6,114 nt of DNA from Christensenella sp. UBA1260 (GCA_002308155.1 DBVQ01000055.1:1-6114), one strand, 5' to 3'; counted from the stretch's first letter, positions 1 to 5,989 are shown. A program made the numbers and translations. Notes: generated by a model not told the origin, from the sequence alone.

Positions 1-24
1 GCCGTTTTTTTGGCGGTTGTTTTT

Positions 25-930
25 TTATTTCTTAATTATGAGCAAAGCGTTCCATTCATCAAGGTTTTTATGCTTGACGACCTTAAATCCCGCGTCCTCA
101 TAACACTTGACAACTTCGTCAAGACGAGGGTCAATAATGCCAGAAAGAAGGATTTCACCGCCCTCGTTCAAATGCTTGCCGATACTCGCGGCAAGGCGCA
201 TGAGGATATCCGCCGTGATGTTGGCAAAGATAAAGTCCGCCTTTCTGTCCCCTGCAATGAGGTCCGCCTGCTCAATCTCCGCATTTACGCCGTTTTGCTT
301 GGCGTTTTCAATGGAGAAGCGCACGGCTTGATCGTCAATATCGCACATATACACGCTCTTTGCGCCGTTCAAACACGCGGCGATACCGAGGATTCCGCTT
401 CCGCAACCAACGTCGATGACGCTCTTGCCCTTGACGTCCATTAGATCAAGGCACATACGCGTAGTCGCGTGCGAGCCCGTGCCAAATGCCATGCCGGGGT
501 CGAGTTTCATGACTCTTTCGCCAGCCTTAGGCTCATACTTGATCCAAGTCGGCACGACGGTTATGTTTTTGGTGACGATTGGCTTATAATATTTTTTCCA
601 CTCGTTTTCATAGTCCGCGGCGTCAATCTCGCCCACAACTATCTCGCCATATTCAATGCCGCCGTCCGCTTTCATCTCAAAAAGACGGGTTGAAAGCCTC
701 TTTTCAAAGGTTTTATCGTCTATTTCGGTGATTGTGGACACTTTGACGTCGTCGCTTTGAAGCAGAACATTCTCGTCCACGTAGTCCCAAATGACGTCGC
801 TCTTGACAAGGTCAAGAAAATCTTGCTTGTCAATTATGCTGACGCCCTGCGCCCCCACGTCAAACATTGCAGACGAAACGAGGTCTGCATCCTTGTGGGT
901 TGTTGAGACTGTTATGGTTTTGTATTTCAT
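25..930 (-). CDS. prmA: Ribosomal protein L11 methyltransferase PrmA
   Basis: A 301-residue cytosolic SAM-dependent methyltransferase of the PrmA family, which in characterised members methylates amino groups of ribosomal protein L11. Length is close to the family norm of about 290-315. The N-terminal ~100 residues match the L11-recognition domain. The Rossmann-type catalytic domain follows: the PrmA signature LDPGMAFGTGSHATT at residues 143-157, SAM motif I VIDVGCGSGILG at 171-182, the acidic residue expected to contact the ribose (D197 in CDID), and FANI at 235-238. The ATG shares its A with the dnaJ stop codon (TAATG) and has only a weak A-rich Shine-Dalgarno upstream, which suggests translational coupling to dnaJ. 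The stop is TAA. In many Bacillota rsmE follows prmA, but only 24 bases remain in the window, so that cannot be tested. No key residue is missing. Confidence 0.97.
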   Translation of the reverse strand: MKYKTITVSTTHKDADLVSSAMFDVGAQGVSIIDKQDFLDLVKSDVIWDYVDENVLLQSDDVKVSTITEIDDKTFEKRLSTRLFEMKADGGIEYGEIVVGEIDAADYENEWKKYYKPIVTKNITVVPTWIKYEPKAGERVMKLDPGMAFGTGSHATTRMCLDLMDVKGKSVIDVGCGSGILGIAACLNGAKSVYMCDIDDQAVRFSIENAKQNGVNAEIEQADLIAGDRKADFIFANITADILMRLAASIGKHLNEGGEILLSGIIDPRLDEVVKCYEDAGFKVVKHKNLDEWNALLIIKK

Positions 931-2087
931 TACTTTTTAACGTTTACGGACTTAGCCGCCTCTTCGTACTCACGTTTGTGCGGGTACTGTCTTGCTTCGT
1001 TTGCATCTGCGAACTTCTTGAGCAACTCTTTCTGTTCGCGATTTACGCTCTTCGGCACTTCAACGACGACCTTGACGTACAAATCGCCCTTGCCACTGCC
1101 ACGCAAATCCTTTATGCCGCAATTTTTGATTTTGAACTCCGTTCCGCTCTGTGTACCCTCAGGGACTTTGAGCTGTTCAACGCCGTAGAGTGTTGGGATT
1201 TGAAGCGTACAACCGAGTGCAGCCTCAACAAAGTCAATCGGCACGGTCATTCTGAGGTCCTTGCCGCTTCTCACAAACAGTTTGTGCGGTTGAACCCTGA
1301 TTTCAACGACGAGGCTACCCTTTTCGCCACCGTTTATGCCGCTGTGTCCTTCGCCTTGATACGTAATGCGTTGCCCGTTGTCAATGCCGGCAGGAATGTT
1401 GATTTTGACTTCTCTCGTCTTTTCAAATCTACCTTGACCGTTGCACGTCTTGCAAGGCTCGGTGATAATCTTGCCTCTGCCTTTGCAGTCCGGACACACG
1501 CCCGTGGACGAAAACTGTCCAAACGGAGTGCGTTGCGTCGTGGTCACTCTGCCCGAGCCGCCGCACTTTGTGCAAGTCTTGTATGCCGTGCCGCCCTTTG
1601 CGCCCGTGCCCTTGCAATCAGGACAACTCTCCACGCGTCTGACGTTCACTATGCGTTGTACGCCAAAAGCGGCTTCGTCAAATGAAATTGTCGCAGCCGT
1701 GAGAATATCTTGTCCGCGTTGAGGTCCGTTGGCTCTTTGCGAGCGTGAACCACCGCCAAAACCGCTGAATATGGTCGAAAAGATGTCGTCCATATTGATC
1801 CCAAAGCCGCCTTCTCCGCCAAAGCCACCAAAACCACCTGCGCCAATTTGCGGGCCGTTCTCGTCGCCGTATGCATCATAAGCAGCCTTCTTTTGCGGGT
1901 CGCTCAAAACGTCGTACGCGTGGTTGATTTCTTTGAACTTTTCTTCTGCGTCCTTCTTTTCTTGTTCGCTCGCGGTCGTAAAAAGATCGGGGTGATACTT
2001 CTTTGCGAGCTTTCTGTACGCAGCCTTCAAGTCGTCTTGAGAAGCGTTTTTGTCAACGCCTAATATTTCATAATAATTTTTTGCCAT
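930..2087 (-). CDS. dnaJ: Chaperone protein DnaJ (class I J-domain co-chaperone)
   Basis: A 385-residue full-length type I DnaJ that delivers unfolded clients to DnaK and stimulates its ATPase. The J domain covers residues 5-73, with the essential HPD at 32-34. The loop after HPD (LFTTASEQEKKDAEEKF) is a few residues longer than in E. coli DnaJ. A Gly/Phe-rich region lies at about 82-113. The zinc-binding region holds four CxxCxGxG repeats with all eight cysteines: C155/C158, C172/C175, C198/C201 and C212/C215. The C-terminal substrate-binding domains run from about 225 to 345. The ATG is supported by an AAGG Shine-Dalgarno 8 bases upstream and by the canonical MAKNYYEILGV start. A perfect 10-bp hairpin sits just upstream of that site. 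The stop overlaps the prmA start by one base. Unlike grpE and prmA, dnaJ is separated from the gene before it by a 197-bp repeat-rich gap. Confidence 0.99.
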   Translation of the reverse strand: MAKNYYEILGVDKNASQDDLKAAYRKLAKKYHPDLFTTASEQEKKDAEEKFKEINHAYDVLSDPQKKAAYDAYGDENGPQIGAGGFGGFGGEGGFGINMDDIFSTIFSGFGGGSRSQRANGPQRGQDILTAATISFDEAAFGVQRIVNVRRVESCPDCKGTGAKGGTAYKTCTKCGGSGRVTTTQRTPFGQFSSTGVCPDCKGRGKIITEPCKTCNGQGRFEKTREVKINIPAGIDNGQRITYQGEGHSGINGGEKGSLVVEIRVQPHKLFVRSGKDLRMTVPIDFVEAALGCTLQIPTLYGVEQLKVPEGTQSGTEFKIKNCGIKDLRGSGKGDLYVKVVVEVPKSVNREQKELLKKFADANEARQYPHKREYEEAAKSVNVKK

Positions 2088-2095
2088 AAATTATA

Positions 2096-2099
2096 CCTT
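2096..2099 (-). promoter_or_regulatory. Ribosome binding site of dnaJ
   Basis: AAGG on the minus strand, 8 bases before the ATG at 2087. It is weaker than the dnaK site and directly abuts the base of the hairpin at 2100-2125. Confidence 0.6.
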
Positions 2100-2125
2100 G
2101 GAGCAACGGCTTTTACCGTTGCTCC
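2100..2125 (-). promoter_or_regulatory. Strong hairpin directly upstream of the dnaJ ribosome binding site
   Basis: GGAGCAACGG and CCGTTGCTCC are perfect 10-bp arms around a 6-base loop. On the operon strand the 3' arm is followed immediately by AAGG, the dnaJ Shine-Dalgarno, and no U-run is present, so it is not an intrinsic terminator for the operon. A stem placed just before the ribosome site could protect a processed dnaJ-prmA mRNA or modulate dnaJ translation. The stem is certain; its role is inferred. Confidence 0.6.
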
Positions 2126-2133
2126 CGATTTTA

Positions 2134-2168
2134 TTGAATGTGGAATGTTGAAAGTTGAAAGTGGAGTT
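2134..2168. repeat. Degenerate heptamer tandem repeat
   Basis: On the plus strand, consecutive heptamers read TTGAATG, TGGAATG, TTGAAAG, TTGAAAG and a partial TGGAGTT, fitting T(T/G)GAA(T/A)G. The block lies in the non-coding gap between dnaK and dnaJ and overlaps the left arm of the next hairpin by a few bases. Similar low-complexity heptamer blocks occur between genes in various bacteria. No function is evident. Confidence 0.6.
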
Positions 2169-2284
2169 GCGGAAGAATAGAATTTCACCGCAACTGAACA
2201 AGCTCTGCTTGTGAGAATTCACGGAGTGGCTTGCCACGAGAATTCACGGAGCGTAGCGAGAATTCACTTCGGTCAAAGACCGAA
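2165..2284. repeat. Modular hairpin array with a GAGAATTCAC linker
   Basis: This 120-bp non-coding block runs from the heptamer repeat to the base before the dnaK stop codon. The linker GAGAATTCAC occurs exactly at 2213-2222, 2238-2247 and 2258-2267, the first two extended to GAGAATTCACGGAG. A degenerate copy TAGAATTTCAC lies at 2178-2188. Between the linkers are different small stems: AGTTGCGG/CCGCAACT (2165-2195, around the degenerate copy), ACAAGC-TCT-GCTTGT (2198-2212), GTGG-CTTG-CCAC (2226-2237) and TTCGGTC-AAA-GACCGAA (2268-2284). The segment 2248-2257 forms only a weak stem. None is followed by a T-run on the operon strand. The pattern of a constant linker with variable stems suggests a mobile or amplifying intergenic repeat family. 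I do not recognise a named family with certainty. Confidence 0.7.
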
Positions 2285-4117
2285 TCAATCAACTGTTCCG
2301 TTTGCGCCGTCGTTTGGACCTTGATAGTCGTCAGGATTGATGCCTGCCGCCTTTGCCGCTTCCGCCGCAGCTTCCGGATTTTGTTGATAGAACTTTGTGA
2401 AGATTGGGTCAGTCACCTTTGTGAGTTTTTCAACAAGTGCCTTGACGTCCTCTTCAGTCTCCGCCTTTTCAAGAGACTCGCGCGCTTCTTTGGTTGCGTC
2501 CGCGATTGAAGTCTTGTCGGCTTCGTCAATCTTTTCGCCGTTTTCGCTTACAAACTTGTCAACTGCAAATATTAGTTGCTCTGCGCCGTTCTTTGCATCG
2601 ACGACTGCTCTGCGCTTCTTGTCTTCTTCTGCATACTTCTCAGCATCCTTGACAGCCTTGTCGATGTCTTCTTCCGTGAGGTTTGAAGATGCGGTGATTG
2701 TGATGGATTGAGACTTGTTTGTGCCCTTGTCCATTGCCTTGACGGACACGATGCCGTTTGCGTCGATATCAAATGTGACTTCGATTTGCGGAATGCCGCG
2801 TGGAGCAGGAGCAATGCCGACGAGCTCAAATCTGCCAAGCGTCTTGTTGTCGCGTGCGAATTGTCTCTCGCCTTGGAGTACGTGAATGTCAACGGATGTT
2901 TGATTGTCTGCAGCCGTTGAGAAGACTTGTGACTTGCTGGTCGGGATTGTTGTGTTTCTGTCAATGAGTTTTGTAAACACGCCGCCGAGCGTCTCAATGC
3001 CAAGGGATAGTGGCGTGACGTCAAGAAGAAGCATATCTTTGACTTCGCCTGCAAGCACACCGCCTTGGATTGCAGCGCCGAGTGCTACGCACTCGTCTGG
3101 GTTGATGCCCTTGTATGGGTCTTTGCCCGTGATGCGTTTGACTGAATCATAGACAGCAGGAATACGCGTTGAGCCGCCGACCATGATGACCTTTGCGATA
3201 TCGTTGTAGCTGAGTCCTGCGTCCTTCAAAGCTTGTTGCATTGGACCGACCGTTGCTTTGACGAGGTCCTCGGTGAGTGCATCAAACTTTGCACGTGTGA
3301 GTTCCATATCAAGGTGCATAGGCACGCCGTTGTTCATAGAAATGAACGGAAGTGAAATGGATGTCTTTGTCACGCCGGAGAGGTCAATCTTTGCCTTCTC
3401 TGATGCTTCCTTGATACGTTGCATTGCCATCTTATCGCCGGAGAGGTCGATGCCGTGAGACTTCTTGAACTCTGCAACAATATAGTCCATAATGCGCTTA
3501 TCAAAGTCGTCGCCGCCGAGACGGTTGTTGCCTGATGTTGCCAAAACTTCAAACACGCCATCGCCGAGCTCGAGGACGGATACGTCGAACGTGCCGCCGC
3601 CAAGGTCGAAAATCAAAACTTTTTGGTTTTTGTTTTCATCCTTGTCAATGCCGTATGCGAGTGATGCCGCCGTTGGCTCGTTGATGATACGTTTGACCTC
3701 GAGGCCTGCAATCTTGCCTGCGTCCTTTGTTGCTTGACGTTGTGCGTCCGTGAAGTATGCAGGAACTGTGATGACAGCCTCGGTCACCTTTTCGCCGAGA
3801 TACTTCTCTGCATCGTTCTTGAGCTTTGTCAAGATCATTGCGGAGATCTCTTGCGGAGTATACTCTTTGTCTTCTATTTTTACCTTATAGTTGCTGCCCA
3901 TTTCTCTCTTTATTGAAGAGACCGTATGCTCAGGGTTTGCAACTGCTTGTCTCTTTGCGATTTCGCCGACGAGTCTCTCGCCGTCTTTCGTGAATGCTAC
4001 GACTGATGGAGTCGTTCTCATGCCTTCTGCGTTTGGGATGACGACAGATTCGCCGCCTTCCATAACTGCGACGCATGAGTTGGTTGTTCCAAGGTCAATA
4101 CCGATGATTTTTCCCAT
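2285..4117 (-). CDS. dnaK: Chaperone protein DnaK (Hsp70)
   Basis: A 610-residue cytosolic Hsp70 that binds exposed hydrophobic peptides in an ATP cycle controlled by DnaJ and GrpE. All three Hsp70 signatures are present: IDLGTTNS at residues 7-14, FDLGGGTFDVSVL at 170-182 and VIMVGGSTRIPAV at 310-322. The linker and start of the substrate-binding domain (VKDMLLLDVTPLSLGIET) lie at 359-376, and the helical lid from about 480. The N-terminal lobe lacks the insert of about two dozen residues found near residue 80 in proteobacterial DnaK, which is a monoderm feature. I chose the ATG at 4117 over an upstream TTG because MGKIIGIDLG is the universal Hsp70 start and AAGGAGA lies 7 bases before it. 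The C-terminus is odd: after an Ala-rich stretch it ends PNDGANGTVD, without the usual VVDAE(Y/F)EEV-like acidic tail, and a hairpin array starts at the next base. Confidence 0.99.
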   Translation of the reverse strand: MGKIIGIDLGTTNSCVAVMEGGESVVIPNAEGMRTTPSVVAFTKDGERLVGEIAKRQAVANPEHTVSSIKREMGSNYKVKIEDKEYTPQEISAMILTKLKNDAEKYLGEKVTEAVITVPAYFTDAQRQATKDAGKIAGLEVKRIINEPTAASLAYGIDKDENKNQKVLIFDLGGGTFDVSVLELGDGVFEVLATSGNNRLGGDDFDKRIMDYIVAEFKKSHGIDLSGDKMAMQRIKEASEKAKIDLSGVTKTSISLPFISMNNGVPMHLDMELTRAKFDALTEDLVKATVGPMQQALKDAGLSYNDIAKVIMVGGSTRIPAVYDSVKRITGKDPYKGINPDECVALGAAIQGGVLAGEVKDMLLLDVTPLSLGIETLGGVFTKLIDRNTTIPTSKSQVFSTAADNQTSVDIHVLQGERQFARDNKTLGRFELVGIAPAPRGIPQIEVTFDIDANGIVSVKAMDKGTNKSQSITITASSNLTEEDIDKAVKDAEKYAEEDKKRRAVVDAKNGAEQLIFAVDKFVSENGEKIDEADKTSIADATKEARESLEKAETEEDVKALVEKLTKVTDPIFTKFYQQNPEAAAEAAKAAGINPDDYQGPNDGANGTVD

Positions 4118-4124
4118 AATATAT

Positions 4125-4131
4125 TCTCCTT
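4125..4131 (-). promoter_or_regulatory. Ribosome binding site of dnaK
   Basis: AAGGAGA on the minus strand with a 7-base spacer to the ATG at 4117, a strong Shine-Dalgarno. It fixes the dnaK start and rules out the TTG at 4210. Its first A is also the last base of a hairpin at 4131-4149. Confidence 0.88.
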
Positions 4132-4149
4132 TTCCCTTCGTGCGGGAAA
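4131..4149 (-). promoter_or_regulatory. Hairpin abutting the dnaK ribosome binding site
   Basis: On the minus strand TTTCCC, a 7-base loop (GCACGAA) and GGGAAA form a perfect 6-bp stem. Its 3' arm runs straight into AAGGAG, sharing one base with it. It is not a terminator, as no U-run follows. It could stabilise or expose the dnaK leader, or mark an mRNA processing site; this is inference. Confidence 0.45.
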
Positions 4150-4168
4150 CTGTATTTTCTATTTTTTT

Positions 4169-4184
4169 GCTGTTTACGCACAGC
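4169..4184 (-). repeat. Short inverted repeat in the grpE-dnaK gap
   Basis: GCTGT and ACAGC flank a 6-base loop, giving a 5-bp stem. On the minus strand it is followed by seven A, not T, so it is not an intrinsic terminator in the operon direction. It may be a chance structure. Confidence 0.25.
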
Positions 4185-4203
4185 CGCGATTTGTTGATTT
4201 TTG

Positions 4204-4238
4204 ATGTCAAAATGAGGTTTATCTGTCATTTTTGACAT
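4204..4238. repeat. 9-bp perfect inverted repeat downstream of grpE
   Basis: ATGTCAAAA (4204-4212) and TTTTGACAT (4230-4238) are exact reverse complements separated by 17 bases. A shorter inverted repeat, TGTCA-TTTT-TGACA (4224-4237), is nested on the right arm, so there are three TGTCA/TGACA-type half-sites. It begins 15 bases after the grpE stop. It could be a protein operator or an mRNA stem between grpE and dnaK. No sigma-A -10 box follows the TTGACA found in it. Confidence 0.45.
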
Positions 4239-4253
4239 TTAAAGTCCATTTTG

Positions 4254-4829
4254 CTATTCGGCGTAGCCAACTTTGACGTGTGCAGGCCTCAGGAGCTTTC
4301 CGTTTAGTTTATAGCCCTTTTGAAGCACGGAGACGACCTTGCCGTTCATCTCTTCGTTCTTCTCACGCTCCACTGCGTTCATAAACTTTGCGTCAAAGTC
4401 TTTGCCCTCTGCATCAACCTCTTCAAGCCCAAAGCCCTTGAGCGCATTGAGGATTTGCGTCTCCATCATATTGAATCCGGTGAGTGCCGCTTCGTCCGTC
4501 AAATACTTGCGTGCGAGGTCGCAGTTGTCAAGCACTGTGAGCATCTTCTCGATGACAGCGGATTGCCCAATCGCCTTGCTGTCCTCGTGGATTGAGGCAT
4601 TGCGCTTGCGGTAATTGTCAAAATCCGCTTGCAGACGTTGCGCCACACTCTTGCACTCGTTTGCCTCGGCTATTGCCTGCCCGAGTCTTGTTTCAAGCGC
4701 AGAGATGTACTCCTCGTCCGTCATGTTGTCGCGGTCAATGACTTGGTCTTCGACCTGTGTTTCGACTTCCGGCTCTGCTACTTCGAGTTCTTGCTCGAGT
4801 TTTTCGTTTTTCTTTTTTTGTTCTTTCAT
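4254..4829 (-). CDS. grpE: Nucleotide exchange factor GrpE
   Basis: A 191-residue GrpE, the ADP-release factor for DnaK, which acts as a dimer. Residues 1-35 are a charged, Lys- then Glu-rich disordered tail. A long helical coiled-coil region runs from about 36 to 135 and contains the conserved LQADFDNYRKR at 66-76 and MLTVLDNCDLA near 96-106. The C-terminal beta domain (about 138-190) holds VVSVLQKGYKLNGKLLRPAHVKV, in which RPAHV is typical. In the usual FDPxxHEAV motif this protein has FDAKFMNAV (145-153), so the proline and histidine are replaced by Ala and Met. The start is the ATG at 4829, with GAGGA 5 bases upstream. An in-frame TTG at 4847 lies inside hrcA and lacks that support. The gene begins one base after the hrcA stop, so the two are probably translationally coupled. 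Confidence 0.97.
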   Translation of the reverse strand: MKEQKKKNEKLEQELEVAEPEVETQVEDQVIDRDNMTDEEYISALETRLGQAIAEANECKSVAQRLQADFDNYRKRNASIHEDSKAIGQSAVIEKMLTVLDNCDLARKYLTDEAALTGFNMMETQILNALKGFGLEEVDAEGKDFDAKFMNAVEREKNEEMNGKVVSVLQKGYKLNGKLLRPAHVKVGYAE

Positions 4830-4830
4830 A

Positions 4831-5898
4831 TTATTCCTCGTCGTCAAACGGGTTTAGCAACTTGCTGCCAAGCACCGATGAAAACATTTTTTTGATATAG
4901 TCAAGCACGCTTATGACCTTCTTGTAGTCCATACGTTCAGGTCCTATGACGCCCGCCTTGCCCTGCACTTCATCGCCGACTTTGTATGCCGCAGTGATGA
5001 TTGCGCATTTGTCAACGCCACTGTCCTCTTTGCCGATACGCACGGTGAACTCAATTGAATCGTCGTCGCCGAGGATAATCTCGCTGACTGCGTCCTTGTC
5101 GCTGATGACACTGAGAAACTGCTTTGCGTCGTCGATGTTTTGATATTCAGGATAGTCAAGCATCTTGAGTGCGCCTTCCACAAAAACATTGTCCGAGCTA
5201 TGTTCCGAAATATACATGCGAAGCATGCCGAGCACCTCGTCAAAGATATCTTTGAAGCCTTGGATTTCTTGCTCGATTTCCTTTTGGTCAAACTCTTTGA
5301 TTTCGTCAATCGTCTTGCCAGCAAACACCTTGTTGAGCACCTTGCCCGCCGTCTCGATGTATTCCGGCTTGACGTCCTCCTTGACGTCGATTGCCTTGTC
5401 CGCAATCATACCCTTGTCCGTGACGATGAGCACAACTGCCTTGCCACGCTTGAGCGGAATGAGCTTGATTTCATCAATTGTCACGTTGCCGTCGCCGCTC
5501 TTGTCAACAACAAAGGACGTATAGTTGGTGACGTCGCTGATTATCTTTGCCGCCTCTTTTGACAAATCTTCGATTTGTCCAAGACGTGAGAAGAAACTGC
5601 CTCTGATAAACTCCGTCTCTTGGTCGGTCAACATATTGGACGCATTTGAGCCGTCGATTGAATCAACATAAAACTTGTATGCATCCTTGAGCGGCACACG
5701 CCCTGCTGACGTATGCGGCTGCTCAATATAGCCAAGCGCCTCAAGAGCACTGAGCTCCGCACGAATAGTCGCCGAACTGACTTCCGGCAAGTATTTTGAT
5801 TGAATATCCGCGCTTGAAACCGGCTGACCTGTCGAGATGTACAAATCAACGAGAGCATGAAGTATTTTCTTTTTTCTTTCGGAAAGTTCTTTTGACAT
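4831..5898 (-). CDS. hrcA: Heat-inducible transcription repressor HrcA
   Basis: A 355-residue HrcA, the repressor of class I heat-shock genes, which binds CIRCE operators. In studied species it depends on GroEL to stay active. The N-terminal winged helix-turn-helix (about 1-75) is highly typical: LSERKKKILHALVDLYISTG, then SSATIRAELSALEALGYIEQ and the wing PHTSAGRVP at 61-69. The GAF-like dimerisation and inducer-type domain runs from about 100 to 325 and closes with VIGPERMDYKKVISVLDYI at 317-335. About 20 residues follow, ending in the acidic DDEE. Family members are usually near 340-350 residues, so this is slightly long but complete. The ATG has AAGGTGG 7 bases upstream. The gene is first in the operon and lies directly behind a CIRCE element, so it is expected to repress itself and the downstream genes. 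Confidence 0.98.
   Translation of the reverse strand: MSKELSERKKKILHALVDLYISTGQPVSSADIQSKYLPEVSSATIRAELSALEALGYIEQPHTSAGRVPLKDAYKFYVDSIDGSNASNMLTDQETEFIRGSFFSRLGQIEDLSKEAAKIISDVTNYTSFVVDKSGDGNVTIDEIKLIPLKRGKAVVLIVTDKGMIADKAIDVKEDVKPEYIETAGKVLNKVFAGKTIDEIKEFDQKEIEQEIQGFKDIFDEVLGMLRMYISEHSSDNVFVEGALKMLDYPEYQNIDDAKQFLSVISDKDAVSEIILGDDDSIEFTVRIGKEDSGVDKCAIITAAYKVGDEVQGKAGVIGPERMDYKKVISVLDYIKKMFSSVLGSKLLNPFDDEE
4835..4839 (-). promoter_or_regulatory. Ribosome binding site of grpE, inside the end of hrcA
   Basis: GAGGA on the minus strand, 5 bases before the ATG at 4829. It is formed by the codons for the last two Glu residues of HrcA. It decides the grpE start in favour of 4829 over the TTG at 4847 and suggests coupled translation. 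Confidence 0.8.
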
Positions 5899-5905
5899 CC
5901 CTCTA

Positions 5906-5912
5906 CCACCTT
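5906..5912 (-). promoter_or_regulatory. Ribosome binding site of hrcA
   Basis: AAGGTGG on the minus strand, separated by 7 bases from the ATG at 5898. It supports that start over the out-of-frame start at 5909. A second purine run (AGAGGG) touches the ATG and is too close to be the main site. Confidence 0.8.
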
Positions 5913-5928
5913 GTCAACTATTTGAGTT

Positions 5929-5955
5929 TTAGCACTCTATTGCTTTGACTGCTAA
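5929..5955 (-). promoter_or_regulatory. CIRCE operator (HrcA binding site)
   Basis: Read in operon direction the sequence is TTAGCAGTC, a 9-base spacer, then GAGTGCTAA. The known consensus is TTAGCACTC-N9-GAGTGCTAA. The right half is perfect and the left half has a single C-to-G change at its seventh base, so 17 of 18 bases match with the exact spacer. It begins two bases downstream of the -10 box and covers the expected transcription start, so bound HrcA would block initiation. The element would also form a stem at the 5' end of the mRNA. It is the only CIRCE I see in the window. Confidence 0.97.
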
Positions 5956-5956
5956 C

Positions 5957-5985
5957 AGTATATTACTCCTCTTGCTAAAAGTCAA
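5957..5985 (-). promoter_or_regulatory. Sigma-A type promoter of the hrcA-grpE-dnaK-dnaJ-prmA operon
   Basis: On the minus strand the -35 box is TTGACT (5985-5980) and the -10 box is TATACT (5962-5957), with an optimal 17-base spacer. Each box differs from the vegetative consensus (TTGACA, TATAAT) by one base. The start site should fall near 5950, inside CIRCE, giving a leader of about 50 bases. No other convincing promoter is visible in the window, so the five genes are probably one transcription unit. Confidence 0.92.
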
Positions 5986-5989
5986 CATA

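Noticed and set aside
1..24. Possible terminator stem after prmA (CCGCC, A-run, CGGC on the minus strand)
   Set aside because: Only 3-4 bp can pair inside the window and the sequence is cut at the edge, so neither a stem nor a U-run can be confirmed.
867..1685. A 272-codon open frame on the plus strand, antisense to dnaJ
   Set aside because: It lies entirely opposite dnaJ and the start of prmA, has low-complexity Ala/Leu/Arg-rich composition, no recognisable domain and no ribosome binding site. It is a codon-bias shadow.
2090..2095. Perfect TATAAT on the minus strand just before dnaJ, as an internal promoter
   Set aside because: It lies between the Shine-Dalgarno and the ATG, so it would give an almost leaderless mRNA. 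The hexamer 17 bases upstream (CGGTAA) is not a -35 box.
2268..2284. TTCGGTC-TTT-GACCGAA stem right after dnaK as an intrinsic terminator
   Set aside because: No U-run follows on the operon strand; the next bases are GTGAATTCTC. It fits better as the last unit of the hairpin array.
4118..4210. Upstream TTG start extending DnaK by 31 residues
   Set aside because: The added residues do not resemble Hsp70. MGKIIGIDLG at 4117 is the family start and has a strong Shine-Dalgarno.
4182..4210. TTGACA on the minus strand (4210-4205) as the -35 box of a dnaK promoter
   Set aside because: At a spacing of 17 the -10 position reads GCGGCT, and neighbouring spacings are no better.
4830..4847. Upstream TTG start extending GrpE by six residues
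   Set aside because: The TTG overlaps hrcA, while the ATG at 4829 has GAGGA at the right distance and a typical charged N-terminus.
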